From Thermasporomyces composti (lineage in GTDB: Bacteria > Actinomycetota > Actinomycetes > Propionibacteriales > Actinopolymorphaceae): a stretch of DNA of 64,000 nt. A program made the position numbers and the translations under genes. Shown piece after piece: positions 1-10,335 of this stretch (position 1 is the stretch's first letter; the number at the start of each line of letters is the position of its first letter). The notes under the pieces were generated by a model. The model had not been told where the DNA came from, made no database searches, and worked only from the letters and a program-made list of their open reading frames with translations. The DNA is taken from the NCBI RefSeq assembly GCF_003386795.1, contig NZ_QTUC01000001.1, forward strand, positions 4,216,001 through 4,280,000. Direction: 5' to 3'.

Positions 1-166
1 TCGGGCGGGCGAGATGGTCGTGGCGATACCGTCGGGCCGCCCGCGGCGGTTCTGCGGGGGACGATGACCATCGCCGGCTAGACTCCGCCGGTGGCCGTGT
101 CGGCACGGCCGCAGGCCTCACTCGACGAGGCGCCCGCCAGGGCGCCGGGGAAGGACCCACCTCGCC
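1..166. other. Region upstream of yajC, no gene assigned
   Basis: Neighbouring actinomycetes normally carry ruvB just upstream of yajC, but none of the three forward frames here reads like the RuvB C-terminus before a stop. A TAGACT at 79-84 fits a -10 element (TAnnnT) but has no convincing -35. A purine-rich stretch at 147-155 (GGGGAAGGA) could serve yajC, although 11 nt is a long spacing. Confidence 0.4.
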
Positions 167-556
167 ATGTTCCACAGCCACGCCGCCGTCGTCGCAGGCG
201 GAATCGCCTCGCCGCCGTCAGACGCCACCGCGGCTACGGGTGGCAGCGTCTGGGCCCTGCTTCTCCCGATCCTGCTGCTCGTGCTGTTCTGGGTGGTCGC
301 CATCCGCCCCCAGCGCAAGCGGCAGCGGGAGACGATCGAGATGCAGCGTCGGGTCCAGCCCGGGCAGCAGGTGATGACGGGCGCCGGGCTGCTCGCCACC
401 GTGCACTCGGTCGAGGACGACGTCGTGGTGCTGGAGATCGCGCCGGGAGTCCACGCCCGGTACGTTCGCCAGGCGATCATTCGGATCATCGAGCCGTCGA
501 CCGGCGACGGAAAGGACTCCGGTCCTTCGGCATCCTCAGGTGAGACGAGCTCCTGA
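167..556 (+). CDS. yajC: Sec translocon accessory subunit YajC
   Basis: 129-residue protein with a short N-terminal segment, one transmembrane helix at about residues 28-46 and then the basic RPQRKRQRE stretch that marks YajC. The cytosolic part (GQQVMTGAGL, then VLEIAPGV) is the conserved small beta domain. YajC associates with SecDF and SecYEG at the inner membrane. The acidic, serine-rich C-terminal tail is variable in the family. The gene is unusual in its context: the expected secD and secF do not follow, and apt comes next after 123 nt. The ATG at 167 is preceded by GGGGAAGGA. Confidence 0.93.
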   Translation: MFHSHAAVVAGGIASPPSDATAATGGSVWALLLPILLLVLFWVVAIRPQRKRQRETIEMQRRVQPGQQVMTGAGLLATVHSVEDDVVVLEIAPGVHARYVRQAIIRIIEPSTGDGKDSGPSASSGETSS

Positions 557-595
557 GCCGTACCGGCGCGCAGCGCATGGAGCTCAGCCTGATGG

Positions 596-614
596 ACCGG
601 TGACGGGCACCGGT
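596..614 (+). terminator. Hairpin after yajC
   Basis: Perfect 7-bp stem ACCGGTG / CACCGGT with a 5-nt loop (ACGGG), 40 nt after the yajC stop. No U-tract follows, so it could be a weak terminator or simply a hairpin in the yajC-apt spacer. Confidence 0.4.
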
Positions 615-679
615 AGCGTGTCGCCCGAGAAGGCCGGGCACGGCAGGGGCTGACCCGGCGGTCACGAGGAACGGCGAAC

Positions 680-1222
680 ATGAGCGACGTGCGCGAACTC
701 GACGATGTGGTGCGGCAGCTGGTCCGCGACGTGCCCGACTACCCCAAGCCGGGTGTGACGTTCAAGGACATCACACCCGTGCTGGCCGATCCTGACGCCT
801 TCGCCCGCAGCGTCCAGGCTCTGGGCGCGCCGTGGCGGAGCCGGCTGCCCTCGGTGACCAAGGTGGTCGGTATCGAGGCGCGTGGGTTCATCCTCGCCGC
901 CCCCGTGGCCCTGGACCTGGGTGCCGGCTTCGTTCCGGTCCGCAAGGCGGGCAAGCTTCCAGCCGCCACCTACTCACAGGCCTACACCTTGGAGTACGGC
1001 GAGGAGGTCCTCGAAGTCCACCAGGATGGGTTCGTCCCGGGCGATCGGGTTCTCGTGGTCGACGACGTGCTCGCCACAGGCGGGACGGTCGAGGCCACAG
1101 CCCGCCTGGTGCGAGCGGCCGGCGCCGAGGTGGTGGGCGTCTCCGTCCTGCTGGAGCTCACGTTCCTCGGTGGCCGTGATCGGGTCACCGATGCCGAGGT
1201 CCACGCGCTGGTCTCGGTCTGA
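680..1222 (+). CDS. apt: Adenine phosphoribosyltransferase
   Basis: Salvages adenine with PRPP to give AMP in the cytosol. The 180-residue length is typical. The N-terminus has the family phrase YPKPGVTFKDITPVL, followed by GIEARGFILAAPVA and the PRPP-binding loop VLVVDDVLATGGT at about residues 120-132. The ATG at 680 follows GAGGAAC. In most actinomycetes apt sits between secF and relA; relA follows here 253 nt downstream behind its own likely promoter, but secDF are absent upstream. Confidence 0.96.
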   Translation: MSDVRELDDVVRQLVRDVPDYPKPGVTFKDITPVLADPDAFARSVQALGAPWRSRLPSVTKVVGIEARGFILAAPVALDLGAGFVPVRKAGKLPAATYSQAYTLEYGEEVLEVHQDGFVPGDRVLVVDDVLATGGTVEATARLVRAAGAEVVGVSVLLELTFLGGRDRVTDAEVHALVSV

Positions 1223-1440
1223 TCCCATCGCCCCTCCGTTCGGCGTGTCGGGCGCCGCGGCGACCGTTTCGGCGCGTCGGTCTCGGTGTGGACCTGGCCG
1301 GTCTCGTCCCGTTCGCGACGAATGGCGGGCCGGAGTGTCGGAGTAGGCGAGGGACGCGGCACCATGGAACTGGACGCGATCCACTACAGGTTCTGGTCGT
1401 GTTTGTCCACACCGAGACGTACTGGCCCGTGAGCTGCCCG

Positions 1441-1470
1441 TAAACTGGTGCCTTGCCGCCCTGGAGGAGG
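1441..1470 (+). promoter_or_regulatory. relA -10 element and ribosome binding site
   Basis: TAAACT at 1441-1446 matches a -10 hexamer. No good -35 is seen at 16-18 nt. GGAGGAGG at 1463-1470 is a strong Shine-Dalgarno five bases before the GTG at 1476 and fixes that start. Unlike the leaderless genes in this window, relA would have a leader of about 20 nt. Confidence 0.5.
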
Positions 1471-1475
1471 CTGTT

Positions 1476-3914
1476 GTGGCCGAGGAAGCCATCTCGCGCG
1501 CGTCGGTGCGCGGCGATGCCCGCCGCACGCTGCAACGCATCGTGAGCCTGCCCGGCAACTCCTCCCCACCACCGGACGTCCAGAAACCAACCGATGCTCC
1601 GTCCGGCTCGTCCACGCCTCCCGCGCGCCGTGGTGGCGGACGCTGGGGATCGGGGCAGGGCGGACCGTTCGCGGCCTCCTCTCGACGCATGCGTCAGCGG
1701 CTCGCGCGGCTGGGCCGCTCACAACAGACCAACCCGGTCCTGGAGCCGCTGTTCCGGATCGTCCGCTCGACCCACCCCAAGGCCGACCTCTCGCTGATCG
1801 AGAAGGCCTACCGGACCGCGGAGAAGTACCACCGAGGCCAGACTCGCAAGAGCGGTGATCCCTACATCACGCACCCGGTGGCGGTGGCGACGATCCTCGC
1901 TGAGCTGGGCATGACCCCACCGACGCTGTGCGCGGCGCTGTTGCACGACACGATCGAGGACACGCCGTACACCCTCGAGCAGCTACGCGAGGACTTCGGC
2001 GACGAGATCGCCATGCTCGTCGACGGGGTCACCAAGCTCGACAAGGTCAAGTACGGCGCCTCCGCGCAGGCCGAGACCATCCGCAAGATGGTCATCGCGA
2101 TGGCGAAGGACATCCGCGTCCTCGTCATCAAGCTAGCTGACCGGCTGCACAACATGCGCACCTTGCGCTACTTGCCGCAGGCCAAGCAGGAGCGCATCGC
2201 CCGGGAGACGCTGGAGATCTACGCCTCCCTCGCCCACCGGCTGGGGATGAACACCCTCAAGTGGGAGATCGAGGATCTCGCGTTCGCCACGCTGCACCCG
2301 AAGCTCTACGACGAGATCGTTCGCCTGGTCGCCGAGCGCGCCCCGTCCCGGGACGAGTACCTGGCCAAGGTGATCGACCAGGTCCAGACCGACCTTCGCA
2401 ACGCCAAGATCAAGGCGACGGTCACCGGGCGGCCCAAGCACTACTACTCGATCTACCAGAAGATGATCGTGCGAGGTCGGGAGTTCGGCGACATCTACGA
2501 CCTCGTGGGCATCCGTGTCCTCACCGACTCGGTTCGCGACTGTTACGCGGCACTGGGCGTGATCCACGCCCGGTGGAACCCGGTGCCGGGCCGGTTCAAG
2601 GACTACATCGCGATGCCCAAGTTCAACATGTACCAGTCGCTGCACACGACGGTGATGGGCCCGGAGGGCAAGCCCGTCGAGATTCAGATCCGCACGTTCT
2701 CGATGCACCGGCGTGCGGAGTACGGCGTGGCGGCGCACTGGAAGTACAAGGAGGACGCCACCGCCGGGCGGGACACCGACCGACCGGCCGGACCCAACGA
2801 CATGGCGTGGTTGCGCCAGCTGCTCGACTGGCAGAAGGAGACGGAGGACCCTGGAGAGTTCCTCGAATCGCTGCGGTTCGAGATCAACTCCAGTCAGGTC
2901 TACGTCTTCACTCCACGCGGCGATGTCATCGCGCTCCCGGCCGGGTCCACACCCGTGGACTTCGCCTACGCCATCCACACCGAGGTGGGCCACCGGTGCA
3001 TCGGCGCACGGGTCAACGGCCGCCTGGTGCCCTTGGAGAGCCAACTGGAGAACGGCGACCTGGTGGAGATCTTCACCTCCAAAGCTCAGGGCGCCGGGCC
3101 GAGTCGCGACTGGCTCAACTTCGTCAAGAGTCCGCGGGCGCGGAACAAGATCCGGCAGTGGTTCACCAAGGAGCGCCGCGAGGAGGCCATCGAGCAGGGC
3201 AAGGAGACCCTGGCGCGGATGGTCCGCAAGGAGGGCCTCCCGCTGCAGCGAATGCTCACGCACGAGACGCTCGCCGCGGTCGCCCAAGACCTGCGCTATC
3301 CCGACGTCTCGGCGCTGTACGCGGCGATCGGGGAGGGCGCTGTCACCGCTCAGGCGGTGATCCGCCGACTGTTGCAGACCATCGGTCGCGGCGAGGAGGA
3401 GGCGGAGGACGTCTCCGAGAGCGTCGTCCTCTCCGGCGAGCGAGGTCGCGAGCGGCTCCCGCGCGGCGACTCCGGTGTCGTCGTCAAGGGCGTCTCCGAC
3501 GTCTGGGTCAAGCTGGCCAAGTGCTGCACGCCCGTGCCAGGCGACGAGATCGTCGGCTTCGTCACGCGCGGCGCCGGTGTCTCGGTGCACCGAGTGGACT
3601 GCGTCAACATCAACCACCTGAACCGTCAGCCCGATCGCATGGTCGAGGTCGAGTGGGCGCCGACCTCGCAGAGTCTGTTCCTCGTCCAGATCCAAGTGGA
3701 GGCCCTCGACCGGGCGCGGTTGCTCAGCGACATCACCCGGGTGCTGTCCGACCAGCACGTCAACATCCTGTCGGCGTCGGTGACGACCAACCGAGACCGC
3801 GTCGCCAAGAGCCGGTTCACGTTCGAGATGGGCGACCCCAAGCACTTGGGGCACGTCCTGCGCGCGGTCCGGGGCGTCGACGGCGTCTTCGACGCCTACC
3901 GGGTGATGAACTGA
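1476..3914 (+). CDS. relA: Bifunctional (p)ppGpp synthetase/hydrolase RelA (Rel)
   Basis: Makes and degrades the stringent-response alarmone. Of its 812 residues, the first 95 or so are a low-complexity Pro/Ser/Arg extension. The hydrolase HD domain spans about 115-260, with HDTIED near 157. The synthetase domain carries [10 protein letters not shown] near 371 (an RxKD signature, typical of bifunctional Mg-dependent Rel rather than E. coli RelA). A TGS domain starts near 474 ([10 protein letters not shown]), a CC/zinc-finger-like segment follows at about 678 ([12 protein letters not shown]), and an ACT domain lies at about 735-812. The GTG start is fixed by GGAGGAGG. It converges on the DUF349 gene with only 4 nt between stop codons. 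Confidence 0.97.
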   Translation: MAEEAISRASVRGDARRTLQRIVSLPGNSSPPPDVQKPTDAPSGSSTPPARRGGGRWGSGQGGPFAASSRRMRQRLARLGRSQQTNPVLEPLFRIVRSTHPKADLSLIEKAYRTAEKYHRGQTRKSGDPYITHPVAVATILAELGMTPPTLCAALLHDTIEDTPYTLEQLREDFGDEIAMLVDGVTKLDKVKYGASAQAETIRKMVIAMAKDIRVLVIKLADRLHNMRTLRYLPQAKQERIARETLEIYASLAHRLGMNTLKWEIEDLAFATLHPKLYDEIVRLVAERAPSRDEYLAKVIDQVQTDLRNAKIKATVTGRPKHYYSIYQKMIVRGREFGDIYDLVGIRVLTDSVRDCYAALGVIHARWNPVPGRFKDYIAMPKFNMYQSLHTTVMGPEGKPVEIQIRTFSMHRRAEYGVAAHWKYKEDATAGRDTDRPAGPNDMAWLRQLLDWQKETEDPGEFLESLRFEINSSQVYVFTPRGDVIALPAGSTPVDFAYAIHTEVGHRCIGARVNGRLVPLESQLENGDLVEIFTSKAQGAGPSRDWLNFVKSPRARNKIRQWFTKERREEAIEQGKETLARMVRKEGLPLQRMLTHETLAAVAQDLRYPDVSALYAAIGEGAVTAQAVIRRLLQTIGRGEEEAEDVSESVVLSGERGRERLPRGDSGVVVKGVSDVWVKLAKCCTPVPGDEIVGFVTRGAGVSVHRVDCVNINHLNRQPDRMVEVEWAPTSQSLFLVQIQVEALDRARLLSDITRVLSDQHVNILSASVTTNRDRVAKSRFTFEMGDPKHLGHVLRAVRGVDGVFDAYRVMN

Positions 3915-3918
3915 GGCC

Positions 3919-5160
3919 TTACTCCGACGAGAGCTCGTTGAGGGTCTTCTCCACCTCGGCGAGCCACGCGCGACGGGCGGACAGCGCCTCCTCGGCCCGC
4001 CGCTCGGCCTCCGCGTCACCCCGCGCACGGGCGTCCGCGAGTTGGTTCTCCAGCTCGGCGATGGACGACCGGAGCTGCTCCAAGGTGTTGTGAGCGCGAA
4101 TGCGAGTCTCGGGGTTCGTCCGTCGCCACTCGCGGGCCTCGGCGGCTCGAATAGCCTCCTCAACACGCCGCAGGCGCGCCTCGATGGAGCGGACGGCCGA
4201 CCGAGGGACGCGCCCGACCTCGTCCCAGCGTTGCAGGATTCCACGGAACGCCGCCCGTGCACTGCGGTGGTCGCGAACCGGCAGGAGCGCCTCCGCCTCG
4301 GCGAGCAGCGCCTCCTTCTTCGCCAGGTTCTCCTTGTACTCCGCGTCCTGCTCGGCGTACGCCTGGGCGCGTGCGGCGAAGAAACGATCCTGCGCCGCTC
4401 GGAAGCGTTTCCTCAGCTGTTCCTCGGCCTCACGCGGTGCCGCGCCGGCGGCCTTCCAGCGCCGCATCAGCTCCCGGAAGCGAGCGCTCACCCGGCTCCA
4501 TTCGGTGGAGTCGGCGAGCGTCTCGGCCTCGGCGGCGATCTCCTCCTTGATCTGCCGAGCCTCCTCGCGACGGGCGTTCAGCTCGGCGAAGTACTGCTTC
4601 CGACGCCGGGTGTAGGCGGTGCGGGCACTGGAGAAGCGGCGCCACAGCTCGTCGTCGGTCGCCTTGTCCAGCCGGGGAAGGCTCTTCCACTGCTCGAGCA
4701 ACTCCCGGAACCGGCCCACCCCGTGGCGCCAGTCGCCGCCGCTGGAGATGGCCTCGGCCTCTTCGGCGATCGCCATCTTGGTCTGCCGGGCCTCTTCCAG
4801 CTGGCGCTTGCGCTCGGCCCGACGCTGGGCACGACGTTCTGCGATCAGCTCCTCGAGCTGAGCCAGACGACGCTCAAGGGCGCCCAGGTCGCCGACGGCT
4901 TGGGCTTCGGCCACGTGGCGGCGTTCCCGGCGCACCGCGGCGGCCGCCTCGTCCAAGCTCAGGATGCCGCTCTCGACGCGGGAGGCGAGGAGCTCAACCT
5001 CCAGGGCCAAGGCGTCGTACTTGCGGCGGAAGAAGGCGAGCGCTCCTTCCGGGTCGCCGACCTGCCAGGATCCGACGGCGCGCTCACCGGATTCGGTACG
5101 GACGTAGACCGTTCCGTCGTCTGCGACCCTGCCCCAGGGGTCCTCTGCCGTTCCGCTCAC
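3919..5160 (-). CDS. DUF349 domain coiled-coil protein
   Basis: 413-residue, highly charged, helical protein. After an N-terminal segment (DPWGRVADDGTVYVRT) come several DUF349-type repeats, recognisable by recurring phrases such as WRHGVGRFRELLEQWKSL, WSRVSARFRELMRRWKA and RAAFRGILQRWDEVG. The remainder is coiled coil. It is conserved next to relA and the cyclophilin gene in actinomycetes. Its biochemical role is not established, although the family has been linked to ribosome and stress functions. Start: GTG at 5160 follows AGGAG (plus-strand 5167-5171). A GTG at 5184 overlapping the upstream stop is the alternative, but the conserved N-terminus begins at the later one. Confidence 0.88.
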   Translation of the reverse strand: MSGTAEDPWGRVADDGTVYVRTESGERAVGSWQVGDPEGALAFFRRKYDALALEVELLASRVESGILSLDEAAAAVRRERRHVAEAQAVGDLGALERRLAQLEELIAERRAQRRAERKRQLEEARQTKMAIAEEAEAISSGGDWRHGVGRFRELLEQWKSLPRLDKATDDELWRRFSSARTAYTRRRKQYFAELNARREEARQIKEEIAAEAETLADSTEWSRVSARFRELMRRWKAAGAAPREAEEQLRKRFRAAQDRFFAARAQAYAEQDAEYKENLAKKEALLAEAEALLPVRDHRSARAAFRGILQRWDEVGRVPRSAVRSIEARLRRVEEAIRAAEAREWRRTNPETRIRAHNTLEQLRSSIAELENQLADARARGDAEAERRAEEALSARRAWLAEVEKTLNELSSE

Positions 5161-5180
5161 TGCTCGCTCCTGGTCGCAGA

Positions 5181-6077
5181 TCACTTCGTCGTGACCTTGA
5201 CATCCTTGATGACGATCGAGGTCGCCGGACGGCCGACTCCGTTGTCGTCCGAGCCGGGTGCCAATCCGCCTCGGGCCACCTCCCTCACGACGTCGAGGCC
5301 GGTCCGCACCTTGCCGAACGCCGTCACCCGGTGATCGAACCGTGAGGACTCACCATAGGTGATGTAGAACCGGCTCCCATTCCGATTCTCGCCGTCGGCG
5401 AGCACGAGCCAGCCCGCGTCGTACTGACGCCGGTCGTCGTTCTCGTTGCCGAAGACGTAGCCCGGCCCACCGTCGCCGCTGCCCGTCACGTCACCGCACT
5501 CGAGGTACCGCGCCCGCGCCGGCTCCACCGCCAGCCCGGTGCACGGGGTGTTGTCGAACGCGCCCTTGTTGGCGAGGAATGTGAAGGAATGGACGGCGCA
5601 GCTGGCGTCCTCGCCGAGCAAGTCCACGGTGATGGTGCCGCGGTTGGTGGTGATCGTGGCGACTGCGTCCGTGCGGGGCGCGCTCGAGGCGGGCAGCCCG
5701 AACGACTTCTGGTTGGGTCCGTCGTAAGGGACGTAGACGCATTCTCCAGGCTTGGTCGGCCGGGGCGCCGCGGCCGCCGCCGCGGTGGCGGTCGGGGTGC
5801 TCGACGGCGACGGGGACGCGCTGGCCGAACGGGAAGCGCTGGGCGAGGGGGAGCGAGCCGGGGTCGAGGTGGGCGTTGGCGACGCGCTGGCCGGACTGTC
5901 GTCGCTGACCAGGGCGAAGATCCCATAACCCCCCGCTCCGACCGCGAGCACGCCCGCGACCGCGCTCGCGATGATCGCGCGCCGGCGGGCTCGCTGCCGA
6001 CGCAGCGCGCGGCGTGCCTGCTGGCGCTCCCACTTCTGTCGGGCGAGCTGGCGCCTGCGCTTCTTCTTCGTAACCAC
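5181..6077 (-). CDS. Membrane-anchored cyclophilin-type peptidyl-prolyl isomerase
   Basis: 298 residues. A very basic N-terminus (KKKRRRQLARQKW onward), one transmembrane helix at about residues 34-56, a Ser/Pro/Thr-rich spacer of about 50 residues, a short Ala run and then a cyclophilin domain (TITTNRGTITVDLLGEDA, NTPCTGLAV, GSRFYITYGESSRFDHRVTAFGKV). The layout puts the isomerase outside the membrane on a flexible stalk. The GTG start is at 6077. It probably shares a transcript with the DUF349 gene, whose upstream candidate start overlaps this stop codon. The usual active-site phrase is partly diverged, so catalytic strength is uncertain. Confidence 0.9.
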   Translation of the reverse strand: MVTKKKRRRQLARQKWERQQARRALRRQRARRRAIIASAVAGVLAVGAGGYGIFALVSDDSPASASPTPTSTPARSPSPSASRSASASPSPSSTPTATAAAAAAPRPTKPGECVYVPYDGPNQKSFGLPASSAPRTDAVATITTNRGTITVDLLGEDASCAVHSFTFLANKGAFDNTPCTGLAVEPARARYLECGDVTGSGDGGPGYVFGNENDDRRQYDAGWLVLADGENRNGSRFYITYGESSRFDHRVTAFGKVRTGLDVVREVARGGLAPGSDDNGVGRPATSIVIKDVKVTTK

Positions 6078-6343
6078 CGACGACCTGTCTCTCGTAGTGG
6101 TGTCCGACGATCGGCTGGCAAGTCTAAATGGCGGAGGTCACAATCGCGCCCTGCCGACCCTCATCCTCGCGCATACCAACGTGGAGGTGGTCCAGCCGGT
6201 TCGCGAGGGTCCCCCGTCGGCTCACGGGCTGTCCACCCGTGCACGGCTCGCCCTGGCCGGTGCACAGATCGGTCCGCTCCGCCGGTACGCTTCCAGCTCC
6301 GAGGTCACCACGCCACCATCGACGTCGCGAGAAGGACAACGTA

Positions 6344-7084
6344 GTGCTCGTCGCCGGCTTTCCGACCGGAGTCTTCGCCGCGAACTGCTACATCGTGGCG
6401 TCAGCGAGTGGCGAGGAGTGCGTCGTCATCGACCCCGGGCAGGACGCCGCGCCCGCGATCGCCGACGTCGTCCGGGAGTACCGGCTCAAGCCGGTCGCCG
6501 TCCTCCTCACCCATGGACACCTCGACCACATGTGGTCCGTTCGCCCGGTCTGCGGCAGCCACGACGCGGTGTGCTGGATCCACCCCGCCGACCGGAGGCT
6601 GCTGAGCGACCCCTTCGCCGGTCTCCCACCGGAGTGGGCGGGAGCGCTCCTCGGCGGCGGTGAGCGATTCGCCGAGCCGGACGACGTGCGTGAGCTGACG
6701 GACGGGACGACCCTGGAGCTCGCCGGCCTCACCTTTCGGGTCGACCACACCCCAGGCCATACCAGCGGGTCGGTGACGTTCCGGACTCCCTACGAGCCGG
6801 GGTCCGCGCGCGAACGCTCAGCGTTGGCGTGGAGCGCGCCGGTGGAGGACGTGCCCGAGGTGATGTTCTCGGGCGATCTGCTCTTCGCCGGCTCGATCGG
6901 ACGCACCGACCTGCCGGGCGGTGACCACGCGGCCATGCTGGCCAGCCTCGCCGAGAAGGTGCTGCCGCTGGACGACCGGATCGTGGTCCTGCCCGGCCAC
7001 GGCGACCAGACGACCATCGGCCGGGAACGCCACACCAACCCCTTCCTGAAGGGCCTCGTCCCCGGCCCAGCATCGAGCGGGTGA
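6344..7084 (+). CDS. MBL-fold metallo-hydrolase (glyoxalase II-like)
   Basis: 246-residue metallo-beta-lactamase-fold protein. The dinuclear metal ligands are visible as THGHLDH (about residue 56), [25 protein letters not shown] and [11 protein letters not shown], which is the hydroxyacylglutathione-hydrolase pattern. The substrate cannot be told from sequence. The gene sits immediately before hisS, as it does in many actinomycetes, and its stop overlaps a candidate hisS start. GTG at 6344 is chosen because the family N-terminus ([12 protein letters not shown]) begins there and GAAGGA lies 7 nt upstream; a longer reading frame to 6128 is not supported. Confidence 0.92.
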   Translation: MLVAGFPTGVFAANCYIVASASGEECVVIDPGQDAAPAIADVVREYRLKPVAVLLTHGHLDHMWSVRPVCGSHDAVCWIHPADRRLLSDPFAGLPPEWAGALLGGGERFAEPDDVRELTDGTTLELAGLTFRVDHTPGHTSGSVTFRTPYEPGSARERSALAWSAPVEDVPEVMFSGDLLFAGSIGRTDLPGGDHAAMLASLAEKVLPLDDRIVVLPGHGDQTTIGRERHTNPFLKGLVPGPASSG

Positions 7085-8352
7085 CACGACTGATGACCTT
7101 CCAGGCGCCCAAGGGCACCTACGACATCGTTCCTCCGCAGTCGGCGGCGTGGCTCGCGGTGCGTGACGCCCTGTCCCGCCCTCCACGGCTGGCCGGCTAC
7201 GAGTACGTCGAGACGCCGACCTTCGAGGAGACGGCGTTGTTCGTCCGAGGTGTCGGCGAGTCCACCGACGTCGTCACCAAGGAGATGTACACCTTCGAAG
7301 ACCGCGCGGGCCGCTCGCTCACGCTTCGGCCGGAAGGCACGGCGGGGGTCTTGCGGGCCATCGTCGAGCGTGGCCTCCACCGCGGTCAGCTCCCCGTCAA
7401 GGTCTGGTACTGCGGGCCGAACTTCCGCTACGAGCAGCCGCAGTCGGGCCGCTATCGCCAGCACACCCAGGTGGGGGTGGAGACCGTCGGGAGCGACGAC
7501 CCCATGCTGGACGCTGAGGTGATCTGGCTGGGGACCGAGGCACACCGCCTGCTCGGCCTGCGGCGAGCCCGGCTGCTGCTCAACAGCATCGGCTGCCAGG
7601 AGTGCCGGCCGCCGTACCGGCGCCTGCTCCAGGAGTTCTTGCGCGGTCTCGACCTCGATGACGACACCCGCCGGCGGGTGGAGATCAACCCCATGCGGGT
7701 CTTGGACGACAAGCGTCCTGAGGTCCAGGCGCAGCTGGGGGACGCGCCGCTGATCATCGACCACTTGTGCGGGGCGTGCAAGGACTTCCACGACCAGGTG
7801 CGCGGGTACCTGGCGGACCTCGGTGTGACGTGGGAGGACGCGCCCCGCCTGGTGCGCGGGCTGGACTACTACCGGCGGACGACGTTCGAGTTCGTCCACG
7901 ACGATCTCGGCGCCCAGTCGTCGATCGGCGGCGGCGGCCGCTACGACGGCCTGCTGGCGACGATCGGAGGCCCGGACCTTCCTGGCGTGGGATGCGGCCT
8001 CGGCCTGGACCGGACCCTCCTCGCGGTGCGCGCCGAGGGCCTCGCCGTCGGCGACGAGAGCCGGTGCGACGTCTACGTCGTTCCGCTCGGTGACGCGGCA
8101 CGGCGGCGGGCCGCCATCCTGGTGCGCGACCTGCGTCAGGCGGAGATCCGCGCGGACACCTCGTACGGCGGGCAGGGCCTCAAAGGCGCCATGAAGGCGG
8201 CGGGCCGGTCGGGTGCCGCGTACGCGCTCATCCTGGGTGACCGCGAGCTCGAGCAAGGCACGGTCGCGGTGAAGAACCTGCGCAGCGGTGAGCAGAATAC
8301 GGTCCAGCTCGACCGGATCCTGCCGACCCTTCGTGACGCCCTGTCGATGTAG
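7081..8352 (+). CDS. hisS: Histidyl-tRNA synthetase
   Basis: Charges tRNA-His. 423 residues, a class II synthetase. Motifs seen: [13 protein letters not shown] at the N-terminus, [26 protein letters not shown] (motif 2), the histidine-specific [13 protein letters not shown] and motif 3 [14 protein letters not shown], followed by the anticodon-binding domain. GTG at 7081 overlaps the upstream stop (GTGA), suggesting coupling. ATG at 7093 is an equally acceptable start, and homologues often begin there. Confidence 0.96.
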   Translation: MTRLMTFQAPKGTYDIVPPQSAAWLAVRDALSRPPRLAGYEYVETPTFEETALFVRGVGESTDVVTKEMYTFEDRAGRSLTLRPEGTAGVLRAIVERGLHRGQLPVKVWYCGPNFRYEQPQSGRYRQHTQVGVETVGSDDPMLDAEVIWLGTEAHRLLGLRRARLLLNSIGCQECRPPYRRLLQEFLRGLDLDDDTRRRVEINPMRVLDDKRPEVQAQLGDAPLIIDHLCGACKDFHDQVRGYLADLGVTWEDAPRLVRGLDYYRRTTFEFVHDDLGAQSSIGGGGRYDGLLATIGGPDLPGVGCGLGLDRTLLAVRAEGLAVGDESRCDVYVVPLGDAARRRAAILVRDLRQAEIRADTSYGGQGLKGAMKAAGRSGAAYALILGDRELEQGTVAVKNLRSGEQNTVQLDRILPTLRDALSM

Positions 8353-8432
8353 CTGGGCGGCGTGACCGGGCGAGGCGGCGTCGACGGTGTCCGCTGTCGA
8401 CTTGTCGGCCAGACGTCCGGCCCATGGTTGTG

Positions 8433-8464
8433 GCCAGCACAAGGTAAGGCCAGTACAAGGTAAG
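8433..8464 (+). repeat. Tandem 16-bp repeat ahead of aspS
   Basis: Two adjacent copies of GCCAGCACAAGGTAAG (8433-8448 and 8449-8464, one C/T difference). Each copy ends in the purine-rich AAGGTAAG. The second runs into AAGGAGAGA at 8462-8470, the Shine-Dalgarno used by aspS. Confidence 0.85.
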
Positions 8465-8475
8465 GAGAGATTGGC

Positions 8476-10308
8476 GTGATCCGCTCGCACGAAGCCGGCA
8501 CGCTCCGGGTCGACCAGGTCGGCCAGACGGTGACGCTCGCGGGTTGGGTGGCTCGGCGTCGAGACCACGGGGGAGTGGCGTTCATCGACCTGCGTGACGC
8601 CTCGGGCGTGGTCCAGGTCGTGATTCGCCACGAGCAGCTCGCCCAAGGCGCCGCGGGTGTCGATGTCCCCGCGTCCGTGGACTCCGGTGCCGCCGAGGTC
8701 ACCCACGGGCTGCGTCCGGAGTCGTGCGTGCGGATCGTCGGCGAGGTGCGTCGCCGGCCGGAGGGGAACGAGAACCCGCAGCTGCCCACGGGTGACGTCG
8801 AAGTGGTGGCCAGCGAGGTCGAGGTTCTCAGCACAGCGGATCCGCTGCCCTTCCCCATCGAGGACTGGCAGCAGGCTCCCGTCAACGAGGAGACCCGGCT
8901 CCGCTATCGCTACCTCGACCTGCGTCGGCGCGAGATGGCGTCGCTGCTGCGGATGCGCTCGCGGGTCAACCACCTCATCCGCGAGGTCTTGGACCATCAC
9001 GGCTTCATCGATGTCGAGACGCCGTACCTCACCCGCTCCACGCCCGAGGGTGCCCGCGACTTCTTGGTGCCGGTGCGTCTGCAGCCGGGGACGTGGTACG
9101 CGTTGCCGCAGTCGCCTCAGCTGTTCAAGCAGCTGCTGATGGTGGCCGGACTCGAGCGCTACTACCAGATCGCTCGGTGCTTCCGCGACGAGGACTTCCG
9201 GGCTGACCGGCAGCCCGAGTTCACCCAGCTGGACATCGAGATGTCCTTCTGTTCCGCCGACGACGTGATGGCCCTCACCGAGCAGGTGTTGAGCCGGATC
9301 TGGAAGGACGTCCTGGGGTACGAGATCCCGACTCCGATCAGGCGGATGACCTATGCCGAGGCGATGCGTCGGTTCGGCACGGACCGACCCGACCTCCGCT
9401 TCGGCTGCGAGCTCGTGGACTTCACCGAGTACTTCGCCAACACCCAGTTCCGGATCTTCCGCGCGCCCAGCGACGGAAGCGAGTCCCACTGGCACGTGGG
9501 CGCGGTGGTCATGCCCGGCGGCGCCAGCCAGAGCCGCAAGGAGCTGGATGCCTGGCAGGAGTGGGCCCGCTCGCATGGCGCCAAGGGTTTGGCCTACGTC
9601 CTCGTTGGTGAGGACGGCCAGCTCGGCGGACCGGTCGCCCGTAACCTCAGTGAGGACGAGCGCGCGGGACTCGCTCAGCACGCCGGCGCCAAGCCAGGCG
9701 ACTGCGTCTTCTTCGCCGCCGGTCCGCGGGCGGAGGCGCTCAACCTGCTCGCCGCGGCGCGGCTCGAGATCGGCGAGCGCTGCGGGCTCATCGACCGTTC
9801 GCGGTGGGAGTTCTGTTGGGTGGTCGACGCACCCATGTTCGAGCGGGTGGAGACCGAGGACGGGTTCGGGTGGACACCGGTCCACCACCCCTTCACGGCG
9901 CCGACCCCCGAATGGGCCGACCGGTTCGACACGGACCCGGAGAACGCGCTGTCCCAGGCCTACGACATCGTCCTCAACGGCACCGAGCTCGGCGGTGGCT
10001 CGATCCGTATTCACCGCGCCGACATGCAGTGCCGGGTGTTCGACGTCATTGGACTGAGCCCAGAGGACGCGAACAAGCAGTTCGGGTTCCTGCTCGAGGC
10101 ATTCCGGTTCGGACCCCCGCCTCACGGTGGCATCGCCCTCGGACTGGACCGGCTGTGTGCGCTGCTCGCCGGGGTGGAGTCCATCCGCGACGTCATCGCC
10201 TTCCCGAAGACCGCGTCGGGTTCGGACCCGCTCACCGGGGCACCCACACCGATCAGCGCCGCTCAGCGGCGTGAGGCGGGCATCGACGCCGAGCCCGAGA
10301 AGGCGTGA
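8476..10308 (+). CDS. aspS: Aspartyl-tRNA synthetase (bacterial type)
   Basis: 610-residue class IIb synthetase. An N-terminal OB-fold anticodon domain ([19 protein letters not shown]) is followed by the catalytic domain with motif 2 at [18 protein letters not shown] and motif 3 [16 protein letters not shown]. The GAD insertion between them marks the bacterial form. Whether it is a non-discriminating enzyme (Asp-tRNA-Asn) cannot be decided without checking gatCAB elsewhere. GTG at 8476 follows AAGGAGAGA by five bases. Confidence 0.97.
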   Translation: MIRSHEAGTLRVDQVGQTVTLAGWVARRRDHGGVAFIDLRDASGVVQVVIRHEQLAQGAAGVDVPASVDSGAAEVTHGLRPESCVRIVGEVRRRPEGNENPQLPTGDVEVVASEVEVLSTADPLPFPIEDWQQAPVNEETRLRYRYLDLRRREMASLLRMRSRVNHLIREVLDHHGFIDVETPYLTRSTPEGARDFLVPVRLQPGTWYALPQSPQLFKQLLMVAGLERYYQIARCFRDEDFRADRQPEFTQLDIEMSFCSADDVMALTEQVLSRIWKDVLGYEIPTPIRRMTYAEAMRRFGTDRPDLRFGCELVDFTEYFANTQFRIFRAPSDGSESHWHVGAVVMPGGASQSRKELDAWQEWARSHGAKGLAYVLVGEDGQLGGPVARNLSEDERAGLAQHAGAKPGDCVFFAAGPRAEALNLLAAARLEIGERCGLIDRSRWEFCWVVDAPMFERVETEDGFGWTPVHHPFTAPTPEWADRFDTDPENALSQAYDIVLNGTELGGGSIRIHRADMQCRVFDVIGLSPEDANKQFGFLLEAFRFGPPPHGGIALGLDRLCALLAGVESIRDVIAFPKTASGSDPLTGAPTPISAAQRREAGIDAEPEKA

Positions 10309-10311
10309 AGC

Positions 10312-10335
10312 TGACCTTGCGTCATCGCAAGGTCA
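10312..10335 (+). terminator. Hairpin directly after aspS
   Basis: Perfect 10-bp stem TGACCTTGCG / CGCAAGGTCA with a TCAT tetraloop, starting 4 nt after the aspS stop. There is no U-tract, which is common in high-GC terminators. It separates aspS from the peptide transporter. Confidence 0.65.

Noticed and set aside
1-166. C-terminus of ruvB at the window start
   Set aside because: None of the forward frames resembles the RuvB tail before the stop codons.
6790-10125. Very long minus-strand open frame opposite hisS and aspS
   Set aside because: It is a GC-rich shadow: the plus strand encodes two complete tRNA synthetases with all motifs, and the antisense translation is Arg/Leu/Val/His-rich with no domain.
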